NCBI GenBank assembly: GCA_002497905.1
Contig: DAFJ01000058.1
Coordinates: 7,856 to 19,431, forward strand
Direction: 5' to 3'
Origin: Euryarchaeota archaeon UBA251
GTDB taxonomy: Archaea; Thermoplasmatota; Poseidoniia; Poseidoniales; Thalassarchaeaceae
Length of the DNA: 11,576 bases
This document shows, one piece after another, positions 1 through 6,939 of this stretch (its first letter is position 1; the number at the start of each line of letters is the position of its first letter). The translations under genes were made by a program, and so were the position numbers. The notes beneath the pieces were generated by a model. That model worked only from the letters and a program-made list of their open reading frames with translations. It searched no databases and had not been told where the DNA came from.

Positions 1-248
1 GGCGACCATCCCAGAGGAATCTCAACATCACGTAGATTGGCGTTACACGAAACAATACTACCCTCAATCGAGAGCCAGCCATTCTGGATGAGAACATCTA
101 GGAGTTCTCCTGCACCCTTGGAATCGGTCCAATGGAGATCAAGGCTCCATATCCTCATTACAGTGTCTGAAGGCGAACTATCGGGGTCGAGTTCCTGAAA
201 TGTCACGGCCAGCAGACGGCGAACCTCAATCTGGTCCTCGACGGACAT
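1..248 (-). CDS. DUF2240-like archaeal protein, N-terminal part (runs off the window)
   Basis: An open frame reads from an ATG at 248-246 down to base 1 without a stop, giving about 82 residues; the C-terminus lies outside the window. The protein starts MSVEDQIEVRRLL and contains a short alpha/beta layout: a helix, then WSLDLHW, then an amphipathic helix (GAGELLDVLIQNGWL) and a segment ending VEIPLGW. Spacing and wording resemble the N-terminal winged-helix-like region of archaeal DUF2240 proteins as I recall them (a W-containing strand, a helix ending in G-W/L-L, then 'v-I-P-G-F/W'). This match is from memory and moderate. The function of the family is unknown. It is divergent from the PQQ-type dehydrogenase, with about 55 bases between the likely starts, so both promoters must lie in or next to that gap. 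I could not pick out a clear TATA box there. Confidence 0.55.
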   Translation of the reverse strand, partial: MSVEDQIEVRRLLAVTFQELDPDSSPSDTVMRIWSLDLHWTDSKGAGELLDVLIQNGWLSIEGSIVSCNANLRDVEIPLGWS

Positions 249-303
249 TATGTTCACTTGGACATCGACAGGACTTCAACTCCTCGCGAACACAGCCTGT
301 CTC

Positions 304-1452
304 ATGGGGGTGGAAACGGAGGCACCTGTAGAGGATTTCAAACCCTCACTGGAGAATGGAATCAGGCCTCGCCGCCGTTGGAAGGTTATAGCAATCGCAT
401 CAACGGTTACCATCCTACTCCTAGGCTATACCGCCTACTCCGCACTTGGAGTATACCTAACGCGCAATGATCCAATTCCAGTAGAGAATTACACTGTGAT
501 TGATATCGAAGGCAACATCGGTCAAGCGACCTGTATGACTTGGTTGGACGATAAGCACCTCATTGTCTGCGATGTAGGGCAAGGGAGTATCATCGTCTAT
601 ACTCTATCCGAGGGGCAACTTATCGAAGGCACTAGCCTGTTGAGTGGACTACAGGACCCACATGGAGTCCACATCGACAATAGCACGCTATATGTCTCAG
701 AACGGGGACGACTAACTGCTCACCCATTTACTGGAAACCTACCTCATGAATGGAACTTCTCTGAATCTCGTGTCCTTGTAGAGGGTATTCCGGCGAAGAA
801 TCACCAGACAAATGCAGTACATGCTGGACCAAATGGAACCCTGATTTGGCATTCTGGAAGTACTTGTAATGTCTGTGAGGAGGAGGACAATAGGAATGCA
901 GCACTCCTCATGGTAGATCCTGATACAGGTGAACATTCTATCATCGCTAGTGGAGTCAGAAACTCCTTCGACGGAGCATGGATTGAAGATATAGGATACG
1001 TGTTTACCGATAACGGTCGAGACTGGGATGGAAATGACTTCCCCCCAGAGGAACTGAACCTGCTCGAAATCGGAGCCGACTATGGGTGGCCAGACGATAT
1101 CCCAGACGACCCAGTGCCTGAAGGCACGCTAGGCCCAATTGCTACTTTCACACCTCATAGTTCGGCCAACTCTATCGCTGTCCACCCTGATAATGCAACA
1201 ATAAGAGGAGCAGAGCACTCACTCTTTGTCACCTCATTTGGCTCATGGAACGCCAACCCTGCAACCGGCGGTACAATCGTTCGCGTTGACCTCATCCAGG
1301 ATGAGAATTCAAGTCAAGGTTGGAGAGGAGATACCACGGTGATTGTGGAAGACGCCTTTGGCATTCTACCAATTGCTTTCCATCCAAACGGTGATCTCTG
1401 GTTCGCCAACTATATGTCAGGGCAGACACACATCGTCAGAAACGATTCATGA
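304..1452 (+). CDS. Membrane-anchored PQQ-type glucose/sorbosone dehydrogenase family protein
   Basis: Predicted quinoprotein sugar or aldose dehydrogenase of the soluble GDH (six-bladed beta-propeller) superfamily, 382 residues from the ATG at 304. The frame stays open to an ATG at 250, but that start would almost touch the divergent start at 248, so 304 is preferred. An Arg-rich patch (RPRRRW, about 22-27) precedes one hydrophobic segment at about 27-50, an N-in signal anchor that would place the propeller outside the membrane. Family signatures follow: an NHQTN segment with the candidate catalytic His at about 167, a CNVC pair at 188-191, GVRN at about 217-220, TDNGRDW at 235-241, then PPEELN and DYGWP (to 263). 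Known members oxidise sugars with PQQ and Ca2+. Substrate and cofactor are inferred, since no PQQ synthesis gene is visible here. The HEAT-repeat gene follows closely on the same strand. Confidence 0.8.
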   Translation: MGVETEAPVEDFKPSLENGIRPRRRWKVIAIASTVTILLLGYTAYSALGVYLTRNDPIPVENYTVIDIEGNIGQATCMTWLDDKHLIVCDVGQGSIIVYTLSEGQLIEGTSLLSGLQDPHGVHIDNSTLYVSERGRLTAHPFTGNLPHEWNFSESRVLVEGIPAKNHQTNAVHAGPNGTLIWHSGSTCNVCEEEDNRNAALLMVDPDTGEHSIIASGVRNSFDGAWIEDIGYVFTDNGRDWDGNDFPPEELNLLEIGADYGWPDDIPDDPVPEGTLGPIATFTPHSSANSIAVHPDNATIRGAEHSLFVTSFGSWNANPATGGTIVRVDLIQDENSSQGWRGDTTVIVEDAFGILPIAFHPNGDLWFANYMSGQTHIVRNDS

Positions 1453-1494
1453 CGGGTGTTGATTCATATCCTGTCGCGTCATCGAACCGGCAGA

Positions 1495-2691
1495 ATGGCC
1501 AGGGACTATGTCGCTCGTGACCCGCGCACGGGCAAGCGGATTTCCACAGGTAAGAGAGAAAAGCATGTTCAGAAAGCGGCATTCAGTGCTCCCGAAGGTC
1601 CATGGAAATCCCTCCTCCCCGGGCAGATTCGAGATTTAATCGACCGACGTGTTTCCAGCGTTGAAGTCCGCTACATGGATGAACGTCTTCTCCTCGATAG
1701 ATTAGATGCGATTAGAGGCATTCCATCGCTCCCGAGAACAGACGACGAGTATGTACACCGCACAATTCTAGATGGATTATGCTCCCGCTCCTCTGAAGAG
1801 AGAATTGCCTGCCTCGACGTATTCCTAGTAATATCTCTCCGTGAGACAGATGAAATGATGGAGATGCTAGATGTCATGGTCGACGATCCTGATCCGAAGG
1901 TTAGAAACCATGCGAGAAAGGTCCTGATTGATACTGCACCAATCTTCCCATCCGCACTGAGAGATACTATCGCACGCCTCGTTCGCTCTGAGGAACGAGT
2001 CGTACGAAATGATGGATTCAGCGCATTAAATCAAGCTGCACGCCAATGGCCAGAGGTTGGAGTCCACCATCTCGACGAACTCATCCGTGAAGACGAAGTT
2101 GACCTACGCCGACGTTCAGCACGAGTCCTGAAAGCTATCGCTCAACGCGCAGGAGGAGCCGGTTGGGATCTTATTGGCTGGACACTCGACGATGAGGATT
2201 CTGAAGTCCGCAGAATAGCAAGTAGAACACTTCCGACACTCGCTGAATCCGCTCCAAGTATTGCTCAAATTATGATTGAAGAGACCCTTTTCGATGAAGA
2301 CGATGAAGTACGTCAAAATTCACTCAAGGCTCTTGGACGGATGGACAAAGATGATTCCAGAACTAGAACACTAATCCTCGATGGATGCCGTCATAATGAC
2401 CCGAGAATCCGTATGTCTTGCGTGAAGATGCTCCCGATTATCCTTGGCGAGGTAGAAAGACGACAAACTGCACTCGAATTACTTATGGATGAAACTGATC
2501 CTTCAATCCGTAACCGCCTAGAGAACATGTCAAAGGACCTTGCAATCGAAGGCACAGAAACTGAACGTAACCGATTCCTCGCACCTCTTCCAAAAGTGGA
2601 GATGGAGGAAGGAACAGAGCAAACTCCTGCGACTGAGCCGAAATCAAAACCTAATGATACCGGCTCAGACACCCTCCCACAAAACGATTGA
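1495..2691 (+). CDS. HEAT-repeat protein
   Basis: 398 residues from the ATG at 1495. A GTG at 1456 would add 13 residues, but the basic start MARDYVARDPRTGKRIS looks like a natural N-terminus. After a basic N-terminal 40 residues there is an all-helical solenoid. At least seven repeats, spaced mostly 33-38 residues between about 98 and 348, show the HEAT pattern of an acidic turn, then V/L/I-R, then a helix (DDPDPKVR, SEERVVR, EDEVDLR, DDEDSEVR, DEDDEVR, NDPRIR, ETDPSIR). The last 35 or so residues are rich in E, P, T and S and probably disordered. There is no signal peptide or membrane segment, so it is likely cytoplasmic. HEAT solenoids usually act as protein or nucleic-acid scaffolds; PBS-lyase-type repeats are an alternative name. 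I cannot name a partner. Downstream, 48 bases separate it from the small gene at 2740, with a candidate promoter in between. Confidence 0.8.
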   Translation: MARDYVARDPRTGKRISTGKREKHVQKAAFSAPEGPWKSLLPGQIRDLIDRRVSSVEVRYMDERLLLDRLDAIRGIPSLPRTDDEYVHRTILDGLCSRSSEERIACLDVFLVISLRETDEMMEMLDVMVDDPDPKVRNHARKVLIDTAPIFPSALRDTIARLVRSEERVVRNDGFSALNQAARQWPEVGVHHLDELIREDEVDLRRRSARVLKAIAQRAGGAGWDLIGWTLDDEDSEVRRIASRTLPTLAESAPSIAQIMIEETLFDEDDEVRQNSLKALGRMDKDDSRTRTLILDGCRHNDPRIRMSCVKMLPIILGEVERRQTALELLMDETDPSIRNRLENMSKDLAIEGTETERNRFLAPLPKVEMEEGTEQTPATEPKSKPNDTGSDTLPQND

Positions 2692-2705
2692 CGCGCCGTC
2701 AGCGT

Positions 2706-2712
2706 CATATAT
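2706..2712 (+). promoter_or_regulatory. Candidate archaeal TATA box for the 2740 gene and helicase
   Basis: The AT-only run catatat lies with its centre about 31 bases before the ATG at 2740, where an archaeal TATA box would sit for a leaderless or nearly leaderless transcript. It stands out against the GC-richer flanks. No BRE was confidently recognised, so this is a weak positional call. Confidence 0.35.
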
Positions 2713-2739
2713 GGGTGCAAGGTCGGCAAAACGACGAAC

Positions 2740-2985
2740 ATGAGTGAAGGCGCCGATGACCACAAGCTCGAGCAGTTCGAGCGACTCTGGGATGGCTGGA
2801 CCCCTAAGGGCCAGAACGTGACCAAGGCTCACAAGTTCCGGCACTATATGCGCCAGCATGTCCTACAGATTCTTCCTGCAAACCGTAAGAGGGGAAACAA
2901 GCAACGTTTCCTGACCAAGGATAACTGTCGGAAATATTGGATGGGTGAACTCCAAGCGGAGATTGAAGCCGCCGACTCGTTCTGA
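2740..2985 (+). CDS. Small protein of unknown function upstream of DEAD-box helicase
   Basis: 81 residues starting MSEGADDHKLEQFERLW. I do not recognise a family. It is rich in charged and aromatic residues, with an acidic start, a basic middle (about 25-62, including NRKRGNKQR) and an acidic helix at the end (ELQAEIEAAD). There is no Cys pair, signal peptide or membrane segment. The basic, partly helical character would suit an RNA or DNA binder, but that is inference. It is separated from the helicase by only 14 bases and is probably co-transcribed with it. Reality is supported by a good ATG, a candidate TATA box at the right distance, and by the other frames here being shadow-like. Short length keeps confidence below that of its neighbours. 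Confidence 0.7.
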   Translation: MSEGADDHKLEQFERLWDGWTPKGQNVTKAHKFRHYMRQHVLQILPANRKRGNKQRFLTKDNCRKYWMGELQAEIEAADSF

Positions 2986-2999
2986 AGGTCGGTTCCAAC

Positions 3000-4421
3000 A
3001 TGCCTCCACTTCGTTTCTCGGATTGGGACCTCCCTCCTTCAATCCAAACCGCCATTGATTCACAAGGCTGGGAAAACCCCACGGAAATCCAGCGTGACGC
3101 AGTCCCACCTGCCCGCTCTGGCGAAGATATCATTGGACAAGCACGCACTGGATCGGGGAAAACCGCAGCATTTGGAATCCCTATTATCGAACGTGTCGAA
3201 GCAAAAGGATCCCCTCAGGCAATCGTATTATGCCCAACTCGCGAACTTGCGACACAGGTCTGTGAAGAACTCAAGTGGCTCCAAGGCGACCTCGGTCTAT
3301 CCATTCTACCAGTATACGGTGGGACTGACCTTGAGAAGCAGGCAGCGAAGTTGGACAATGGCGTCGACATCATTGTCGGCACCCCTGGCCGAGTCATTGA
3401 CATGACAAAACGCGGGCATCTCGACTTAGCTGCGATTTCGATACTTTGTCTCGACGAAGCAGATCGTATGCTTGACATGGGATTCTGGCCCGACATATCA
3501 TGGATTGTTGGGAACATGCCAGAGCGATCTCAGACCCTTCTTTTCAGCGCAACCTTCCCTCAGGAAATTATCGACGCTACCGAGGAATTCCTCACAAATC
3601 CAGTTACTGTGATGAGTGAAGACCTCGAGGTAGAGGTTCCAGAAATCGACCAGAAGTGGATTCGGATTGGACGTGCTAACAAACTCTGGGCAGTCGGACG
3701 CATCCTTTCACACATGGACGATGACGATCAATGTCTCATCTTCTGTAATACAAAACGAATGGTCGAACTACTTGATGAGCGCCTTAGTAAGCACCGCTTT
3801 GAATGCTCGACCCTGCATGGAGACATGTCACAAAACAAGCGTGAAAAGGTCATGAATGGATACCGTGATGCTAGTGTCCGAGTATTGGTCGCCACCGATG
3901 TAGCAGCTCGTGGACTCGATGTCGATGGTGTAACTATCGTCATCAACTATGATTTGCCTGATAACCCCGAAGACTACGTCCATCGAATCGGCCGGACTGG
4001 CCGTATGGGACGTAGTGGAACTGCGTGGAGTTTTGTTGGTCGTGAGGACTTACTTCAACTCGACCGAATCCGTTCAACTTGGAGCCTAACAATCTATCAG
4101 GTTGAAGCACCCGAACTTCCAGAGAGTGTGAAGCGTGACCCCATTCGTGCACGTATGGATTGGTCCGAATCCTCCGACCCATTCGGCATGGTCAGAATCT
4201 CCATTAGTGCAGGATCCAGCATAATACGCAGTACGCTCCAACTCTCGGATTGGATTATAGAGAACGCCAAGGTCAAAGAACTCGCAATTGGTGAGATTCA
4301 GATTTCAGATGACAACACATTCGTAGACATACACTCAGAATCTGCCCAAAGGGTTCTCGAAATCATTGAGCGTCGCGAATTCGAAGGGCAGCGATTGGAA
4401 GCAAATCTCGCGATTCGCTGA
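3000..4421 (+). CDS. DEAD-box ATP-dependent RNA helicase with DbpA-like RNA-binding tail
   Basis: 473 residues. All superfamily 2 DEAD-box motifs are present and intact: Q motif (F6, GW-PTEIQ to Q31), Walker A ARTGSGKT 48-55, PTRELA 79-84, GG 107-108, TPGR 128-131, DEAD 152-155, SAT 183-185, IFCNT 247-251, ATDVAARGLDV 298-308 and HRIGRTGR 328-335. It should therefore be an active ATP-dependent RNA unwindase or RNP remodeller. Residues about 397-472 form a separate small alpha/beta domain (VRISISAG, a helix, IGEIQISDDNTFVDI, a helix, EGQRLEANLA) that fits the DbpA/CsdA-type RNA-binding domain, an RRM-like fold. In bacterial DbpA this domain binds 23S rRNA. A role in ribosome assembly or cold-stage RNA handling is inferred. 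The gene follows the small protein at 2740 and ends flush against the convergent archaeosortase gene. Confidence 0.93.
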   Translation: MPPLRFSDWDLPPSIQTAIDSQGWENPTEIQRDAVPPARSGEDIIGQARTGSGKTAAFGIPIIERVEAKGSPQAIVLCPTRELATQVCEELKWLQGDLGLSILPVYGGTDLEKQAAKLDNGVDIIVGTPGRVIDMTKRGHLDLAAISILCLDEADRMLDMGFWPDISWIVGNMPERSQTLLFSATFPQEIIDATEEFLTNPVTVMSEDLEVEVPEIDQKWIRIGRANKLWAVGRILSHMDDDDQCLIFCNTKRMVELLDERLSKHRFECSTLHGDMSQNKREKVMNGYRDASVRVLVATDVAARGLDVDGVTIVINYDLPDNPEDYVHRIGRTGRMGRSGTAWSFVGREDLLQLDRIRSTWSLTIYQVEAPELPESVKRDPIRARMDWSESSDPFGMVRISISAGSSIIRSTLQLSDWIIENAKVKELAIGEIQISDDNTFVDIHSESAQRVLEIIERREFEGQRLEANLAIR

Positions 4422-5357
4422 TTACTCTTCTTCATCCCAAGCAAACCTTGGTCGAATAAGTGTGAGTGCACCCATTCCCACTGAAATTAGCAGGAGGCGT
4501 AATCCACGGCCAATAGCATCATGATGCTCCGTAGTTACTCTATCACAAGTAGCAGAGATGATGCCTTCACAGGCACTAGCAGCGCTCGCATCTCCTCCTG
4601 TAATCATGATCCATGAACCCCAAAGGCCGAGGAATACGAAACCAGATAGGGCAGCAACACGAGGGGCATCCTCACGGAGATTCTCTAATTGAACATCAGC
4701 GCGGATTCCTTGAAGTGAGGGAATTCGTTTCCAGAATCGACGCACTTCAGACCGCGCTCCAGTCAAATTAAACCAGAAAGTCCATCCAACAACTAGGACG
4801 ATTAGCGAGCCGTAACGAAGCACGAAATCATGGAATTTGAATAGGTTAGCATCGCAACCAACGACCATTCCTGCTGTCCCTTCACAACCATTGACTGCAA
4901 GTGGGTACAATACGATGAGTCGAACCATATTCAGCAAAAACAAGATGACTGCTGCATAACTTAGATGTCGGACTTTTGTTCGGAAGTCGAACGCTGGAGT
5001 GAGCATGACCATCATTGAGAGAAACAGGAACTCGTGGAGTCCAGCGCATTCATCTGATACATAGAGTGGGATGTAGCCGTCCACGAAATCAGGATGGATT
5101 AGATTGACCTGTGTTAGAGGACCTGTCGAATGGGCAACAAGATCGGTCGAACCATGCCAGATGAGTTCTGATATCGAAGACCATAGCCATGCTTCGACTA
5201 ATTGTAGTGGCAATAGAGTGTTCGCTGGCTCGATGAACCAACGGAAAAGAACCTCACCCAATAGAAGCATGATTACAAGGCCGAGAACCGCTCCAATCAT
5301 TCTCATTAGTTCAGGCAGAGGGATATCCTCTGATGGATGGCCCACAGCTTCCCGCAT
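4422..5357 (-). CDS. Archaeosortase/exosortase family transpeptidase
   Basis: 311-residue polytopic membrane protein from an ATG at 5357-5355; Met18 and Met20 are alternative starts. Archaeosortases are membrane cysteine enzymes that recognise a C-terminal tripartite signal (a short motif, a TM helix and a basic tail) on secreted proteins, cleave it and probably transfer the protein to a lipid anchor. The family's Cys-Arg-His triad is visible: SDECAG with Cys104, FLLNMVRL with Arg146, and KFHDFVLRYG with His176, each at the edge of a hydrophobic segment. Hydrophobic stretches lie at about 21-41, 107-122, 132-153, 182-198, 236-252 and 285-301, so there are one or two helices beyond the catalytic core. 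No candidate substrate with a sorting signal is encoded in this window. The subfamily (ArtA, B, C and so on) could not be assigned. The gene is divergent from the TusA-like/ribA operon across about 103 bases. Confidence 0.85.
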   Translation of the reverse strand: MREAVGHPSEDIPLPELMRMIGAVLGLVIMLLLGEVLFRWFIEPANTLLPLQLVEAWLWSSISELIWHGSTDLVAHSTGPLTQVNLIHPDFVDGYIPLYVSDECAGLHEFLFLSMMVMLTPAFDFRTKVRHLSYAAVILFLLNMVRLIVLYPLAVNGCEGTAGMVVGCDANLFKFHDFVLRYGSLIVLVVGWTFWFNLTGARSEVRRFWKRIPSLQGIRADVQLENLREDAPRVAALSGFVFLGLWGSWIMITGGDASAASACEGIISATCDRVTTEHHDAIGRGLRLLLISVGMGALTLIRPRFAWDEEE

Positions 5358-5460
5358 AGGTAACCATTCGCCCCCACCTGTTTCAATTTGCCTCGGCCAG
5401 TATGAGAAATTAGAGATTCACAATGAAACCGTTGAAGAACGACCCCCCGTAGGATGGTGC

Positions 5461-5700
5461 ATGGCCGACGTTAGAGTAGTCGATGTCGTGGGTTTCCACT
5501 GCCCAGTCCCAGTGCATGAAACCCGTAAGGCTCTCAGTGAAATGGAGAGTGGAAGTGTTCTCGAAGTGATTTCCGATGACAAAGAGAGCCTGCATGACAT
5601 ACCTGCACTCTGTGATAGAATGAAAATCAAACTGATGGCGGTAGAGGAGGAGGCTGGAGAATATATCTTCAGGATTCTCAATGCGGTGGTGAAAGAATGA
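5461..5700 (+). CDS. TusA/SirA-family sulfur carrier protein
   Basis: 79-residue protein with the TusA signature near the N-terminus: a first strand VRVVDVVGFHCPVPVHETRK (residues 4-23), with the CPxP active cysteine at Cys14, then a helix, a strand (GSVLEVISDD) and a second helix and strand. TusA-family proteins pass persulfide sulfur to acceptors such as tRNA thiolation or molybdopterin enzymes. In archaea the partners are mostly unproven. The start at 5461 is chosen because the fold begins there; the open frame extends far upstream but only as antisense to the archaeosortase gene. The stop overlaps the next start as ATGA, so translation is probably coupled to ribA. Which sulfur pathway it serves cannot be read from the window. 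Confidence 0.85.
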   Translation: MADVRVVDVVGFHCPVPVHETRKALSEMESGSVLEVISDDKESLHDIPALCDRMKIKLMAVEEEAGEYIFRILNAVVKE

Positions 5701-6323
5701 CTCGCTTAATCGAAGAAGTTGCCAACGTCCCAGCTGATGCCCGCCTTCCCACCTCACACGGTGATTTCCGCATCCGTGTCTTCAACGATCAGAATGACCT
5801 GGACCATGTTGCTCTTACACTCGGAGATATGACTGGACCTGACCCTGTTCTTGTCAGGGTTCACTCCGAGTGCCTTACAGGCGACGTATTAGGAAGCCTG
5901 CGATGCGACTGTGGCCCCCAATTAGATGCTGCTTTGAAGGCAATCTGTGAGCGTGGTTGGGGTGCACTACTCTATCTGAGACAGGAAGGACGTGGGATCG
6001 GTCTCCACGCAAAGATTCAGGCTTACCGCCTCCAGGACGGAGGAGCTGACACCTTAGATGCAAATCTCAAGCTTGGATTACCTGCTGACGCGAGAAACTA
6101 CTCAATTGCGGCTCAAATGCTTCAAGCAATTGGAGTTGAAGAAGTCGCATTACTAACCAATAATCCTGACAAAGTGAGCCAACTTGAGGAATATGGTATC
6201 GACATTGCAGAACGTGTCCCATTAATCGTTGGAATTAGTGATGAGAATGTAGAATATTTGCGGACAAAGGGCGAACGCATGGGACATGTAATCGCCCAAG
6301 AAGACCTGAAAAATCCCAAGTAG
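5697..6323 (+). CDS. ribA: GTP cyclohydrolase II
   Basis: 208-residue single-domain GTP cyclohydrolase II. This enzyme opens GTP with Zn2+ to give 2,5-diamino-6-ribosylamino-4-pyrimidinone 5'-phosphate, formate and pyrophosphate, the first step of bacterial-type riboflavin synthesis. Zinc ligands Cys59, Cys70 and Cys72 sit in HSECLTGD and RCDCG. The RQEGRGIGL loop at 95-103, Tyr110, DARNY with Asp131 and Arg133, and LLTNNPDK at 152-159 match the family's catalytic and GTP-binding positions. Length is close to bacterial RibA (about 196), and there is no fused DHBP synthase domain. Most archaea are known to use the unrelated GTP cyclohydrolase III (ArfA), so this is probably a bacterial-type acquisition, though one shared by several planktonic archaea. 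The start ATG overlaps the TusA-like stop by four bases. Confidence 0.95.
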   Translation: MTRLIEEVANVPADARLPTSHGDFRIRVFNDQNDLDHVALTLGDMTGPDPVLVRVHSECLTGDVLGSLRCDCGPQLDAALKAICERGWGALLYLRQEGRGIGLHAKIQAYRLQDGGADTLDANLKLGLPADARNYSIAAQMLQAIGVEEVALLTNNPDKVSQLEEYGIDIAERVPLIVGISDENVEYLRTKGERMGHVIAQEDLKNPK

Positions 6324-6346
6324 AATTCCTAAAGAGAGTGGATAAG

Positions 6347-6421
6347 TGGGCCCGCCCAGATTTGAACTGGGGTCTAATGGTCCCAAACCATCAAGTATAG
6401 GCCAAACTAACCCACGGGCCC
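6347..6421 (-). tRNA. tRNA-Pro (anticodon UGG)
   Basis: On the minus strand a complete 75-base cloverleaf can be drawn by eye. The acceptor stem GGGCCCG pairs perfectly with CGGGCCC, followed by discriminator A. The D arm has GG at 18-19. The anticodon stem GATGG/CCATT (one G-U) carries loop TTTGGGA with anticodon TGG. The variable loop is four bases (AGAC), and T stem CCCAG/CTGGG carries loop TTCAAAT. The D stem has one non-Watson-Crick closing pair. There is no intron, and CCA is not encoded; the bases after the discriminator read CTT. It decodes CCN proline codons. It lies 41 bases beyond the stop of the zinc-ribbon gene on the same strand and could be part of the same transcript. Confidence 0.95.
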
Positions 6422-6462
6422 TTGTTCAGCCTGACGAAATGACTGCCCGTCATGAATGTTCC

Positions 6463-6900
6463 TCAGAGTAAACGATACTCTCCTGGACCCTCACGGATGA
6501 GAGCACCTTCAATCTCAGACATCTCAATCCAACGCTTCACCTCATCCTCATCAACGCCGACTTTCACTGCTTCGCGAACTAGCAAATCTATGTCGATTGA
6601 ACCATCATCCTTCGCAGCAGATTGGATCATCCTCACAGGGTTAGGCCGAATAGAACTCCCGTTACTTGGATTCAATTCTGGTCGACGCGACAAGGCATCC
6701 TCCACCTCCTTGCGAATCTCTGGAGGAAGATTTGCAGATGATACCGCTTGGGCCATCTTTCCAGCATTATCGAAGGATTGGGTGATAGTCAATGATGCGG
6801 ACCCACAATGTCGACAGGCTATGCTACGTTGTCCTGAACGGCCACCACTAGCCCTTCCACAAGAATCACAACGAAGCATGTCCCAACGCTGGTCGGCCAT
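6463..6900 (-). CDS. Zinc-ribbon and winged-helix protein of unknown function
   Basis: 145 residues. The N-terminus carries a four-Cys zinc ribbon: CDSC (Cys11, Cys14) and CRHC (Cys29, Cys32), with a Gly/Arg/Ser-rich knuckle between them. A helical linker follows (about 44-75). The last 43 residues (103-145) have the pattern of a small winged helix: helix LLVREAVKVG, then VDEDEVKRWIEMSEIEGALI, then the wing GPGEYRLL. Similar C-terminal winged helices end several archaeal DNA-associated proteins, including MCM, and archaeal zinc-ribbon families such as DUF5817 have a comparable architecture. This resemblance is from memory. A DNA- or RNA-binding regulatory role is plausible but unproven. The gene lies 39 bases after the PvlArgDC-like gene on the same strand and just before tRNA-Pro, so these may form one transcription unit. 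Confidence 0.8.
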   Translation of the reverse strand: MADQRWDMLRCDSCGRASGGRSGQRSIACRHCGSASLTITQSFDNAGKMAQAVSSANLPPEIRKEVEDALSRRPELNPSNGSSIRPNPVRMIQSAAKDDGSIDIDLLVREAVKVGVDEDEVKRWIEMSEIEGALIREGPGEYRLL

Positions 6901-6939
6901 CGGTGTTGTTCAAAGACGGGAGTGTTTGAGCAATTCGGA

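Noticed and set aside
250..303. Earlier ATG start for the PQQ-type dehydrogenase
   Set aside because: It would begin one base after the divergent gene's start codon and leave no promoter space; the extra 18 residues do not belong to the anchor helix.
2391..2825. 144-residue minus-strand frame across the HEAT gene end
   Set aside because: It is Ser/Arg-rich, with the composition of a shadow frame, overlaps a repeat protein with clear HEAT pattern, and shows no family features.
5104..5460. Long N-terminal extension of the TusA-like frame (about 119 extra residues)
   Set aside because: It is antisense to the archaeosortase gene, is low in hydrophobic residues, and TusA-family proteins begin where the ATG at 5461 does.
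6347..6421. Possible tRNA intron at the anticodon loop
   Set aside because: The anticodon loop is exactly seven bases and the stem closes without an insertion.
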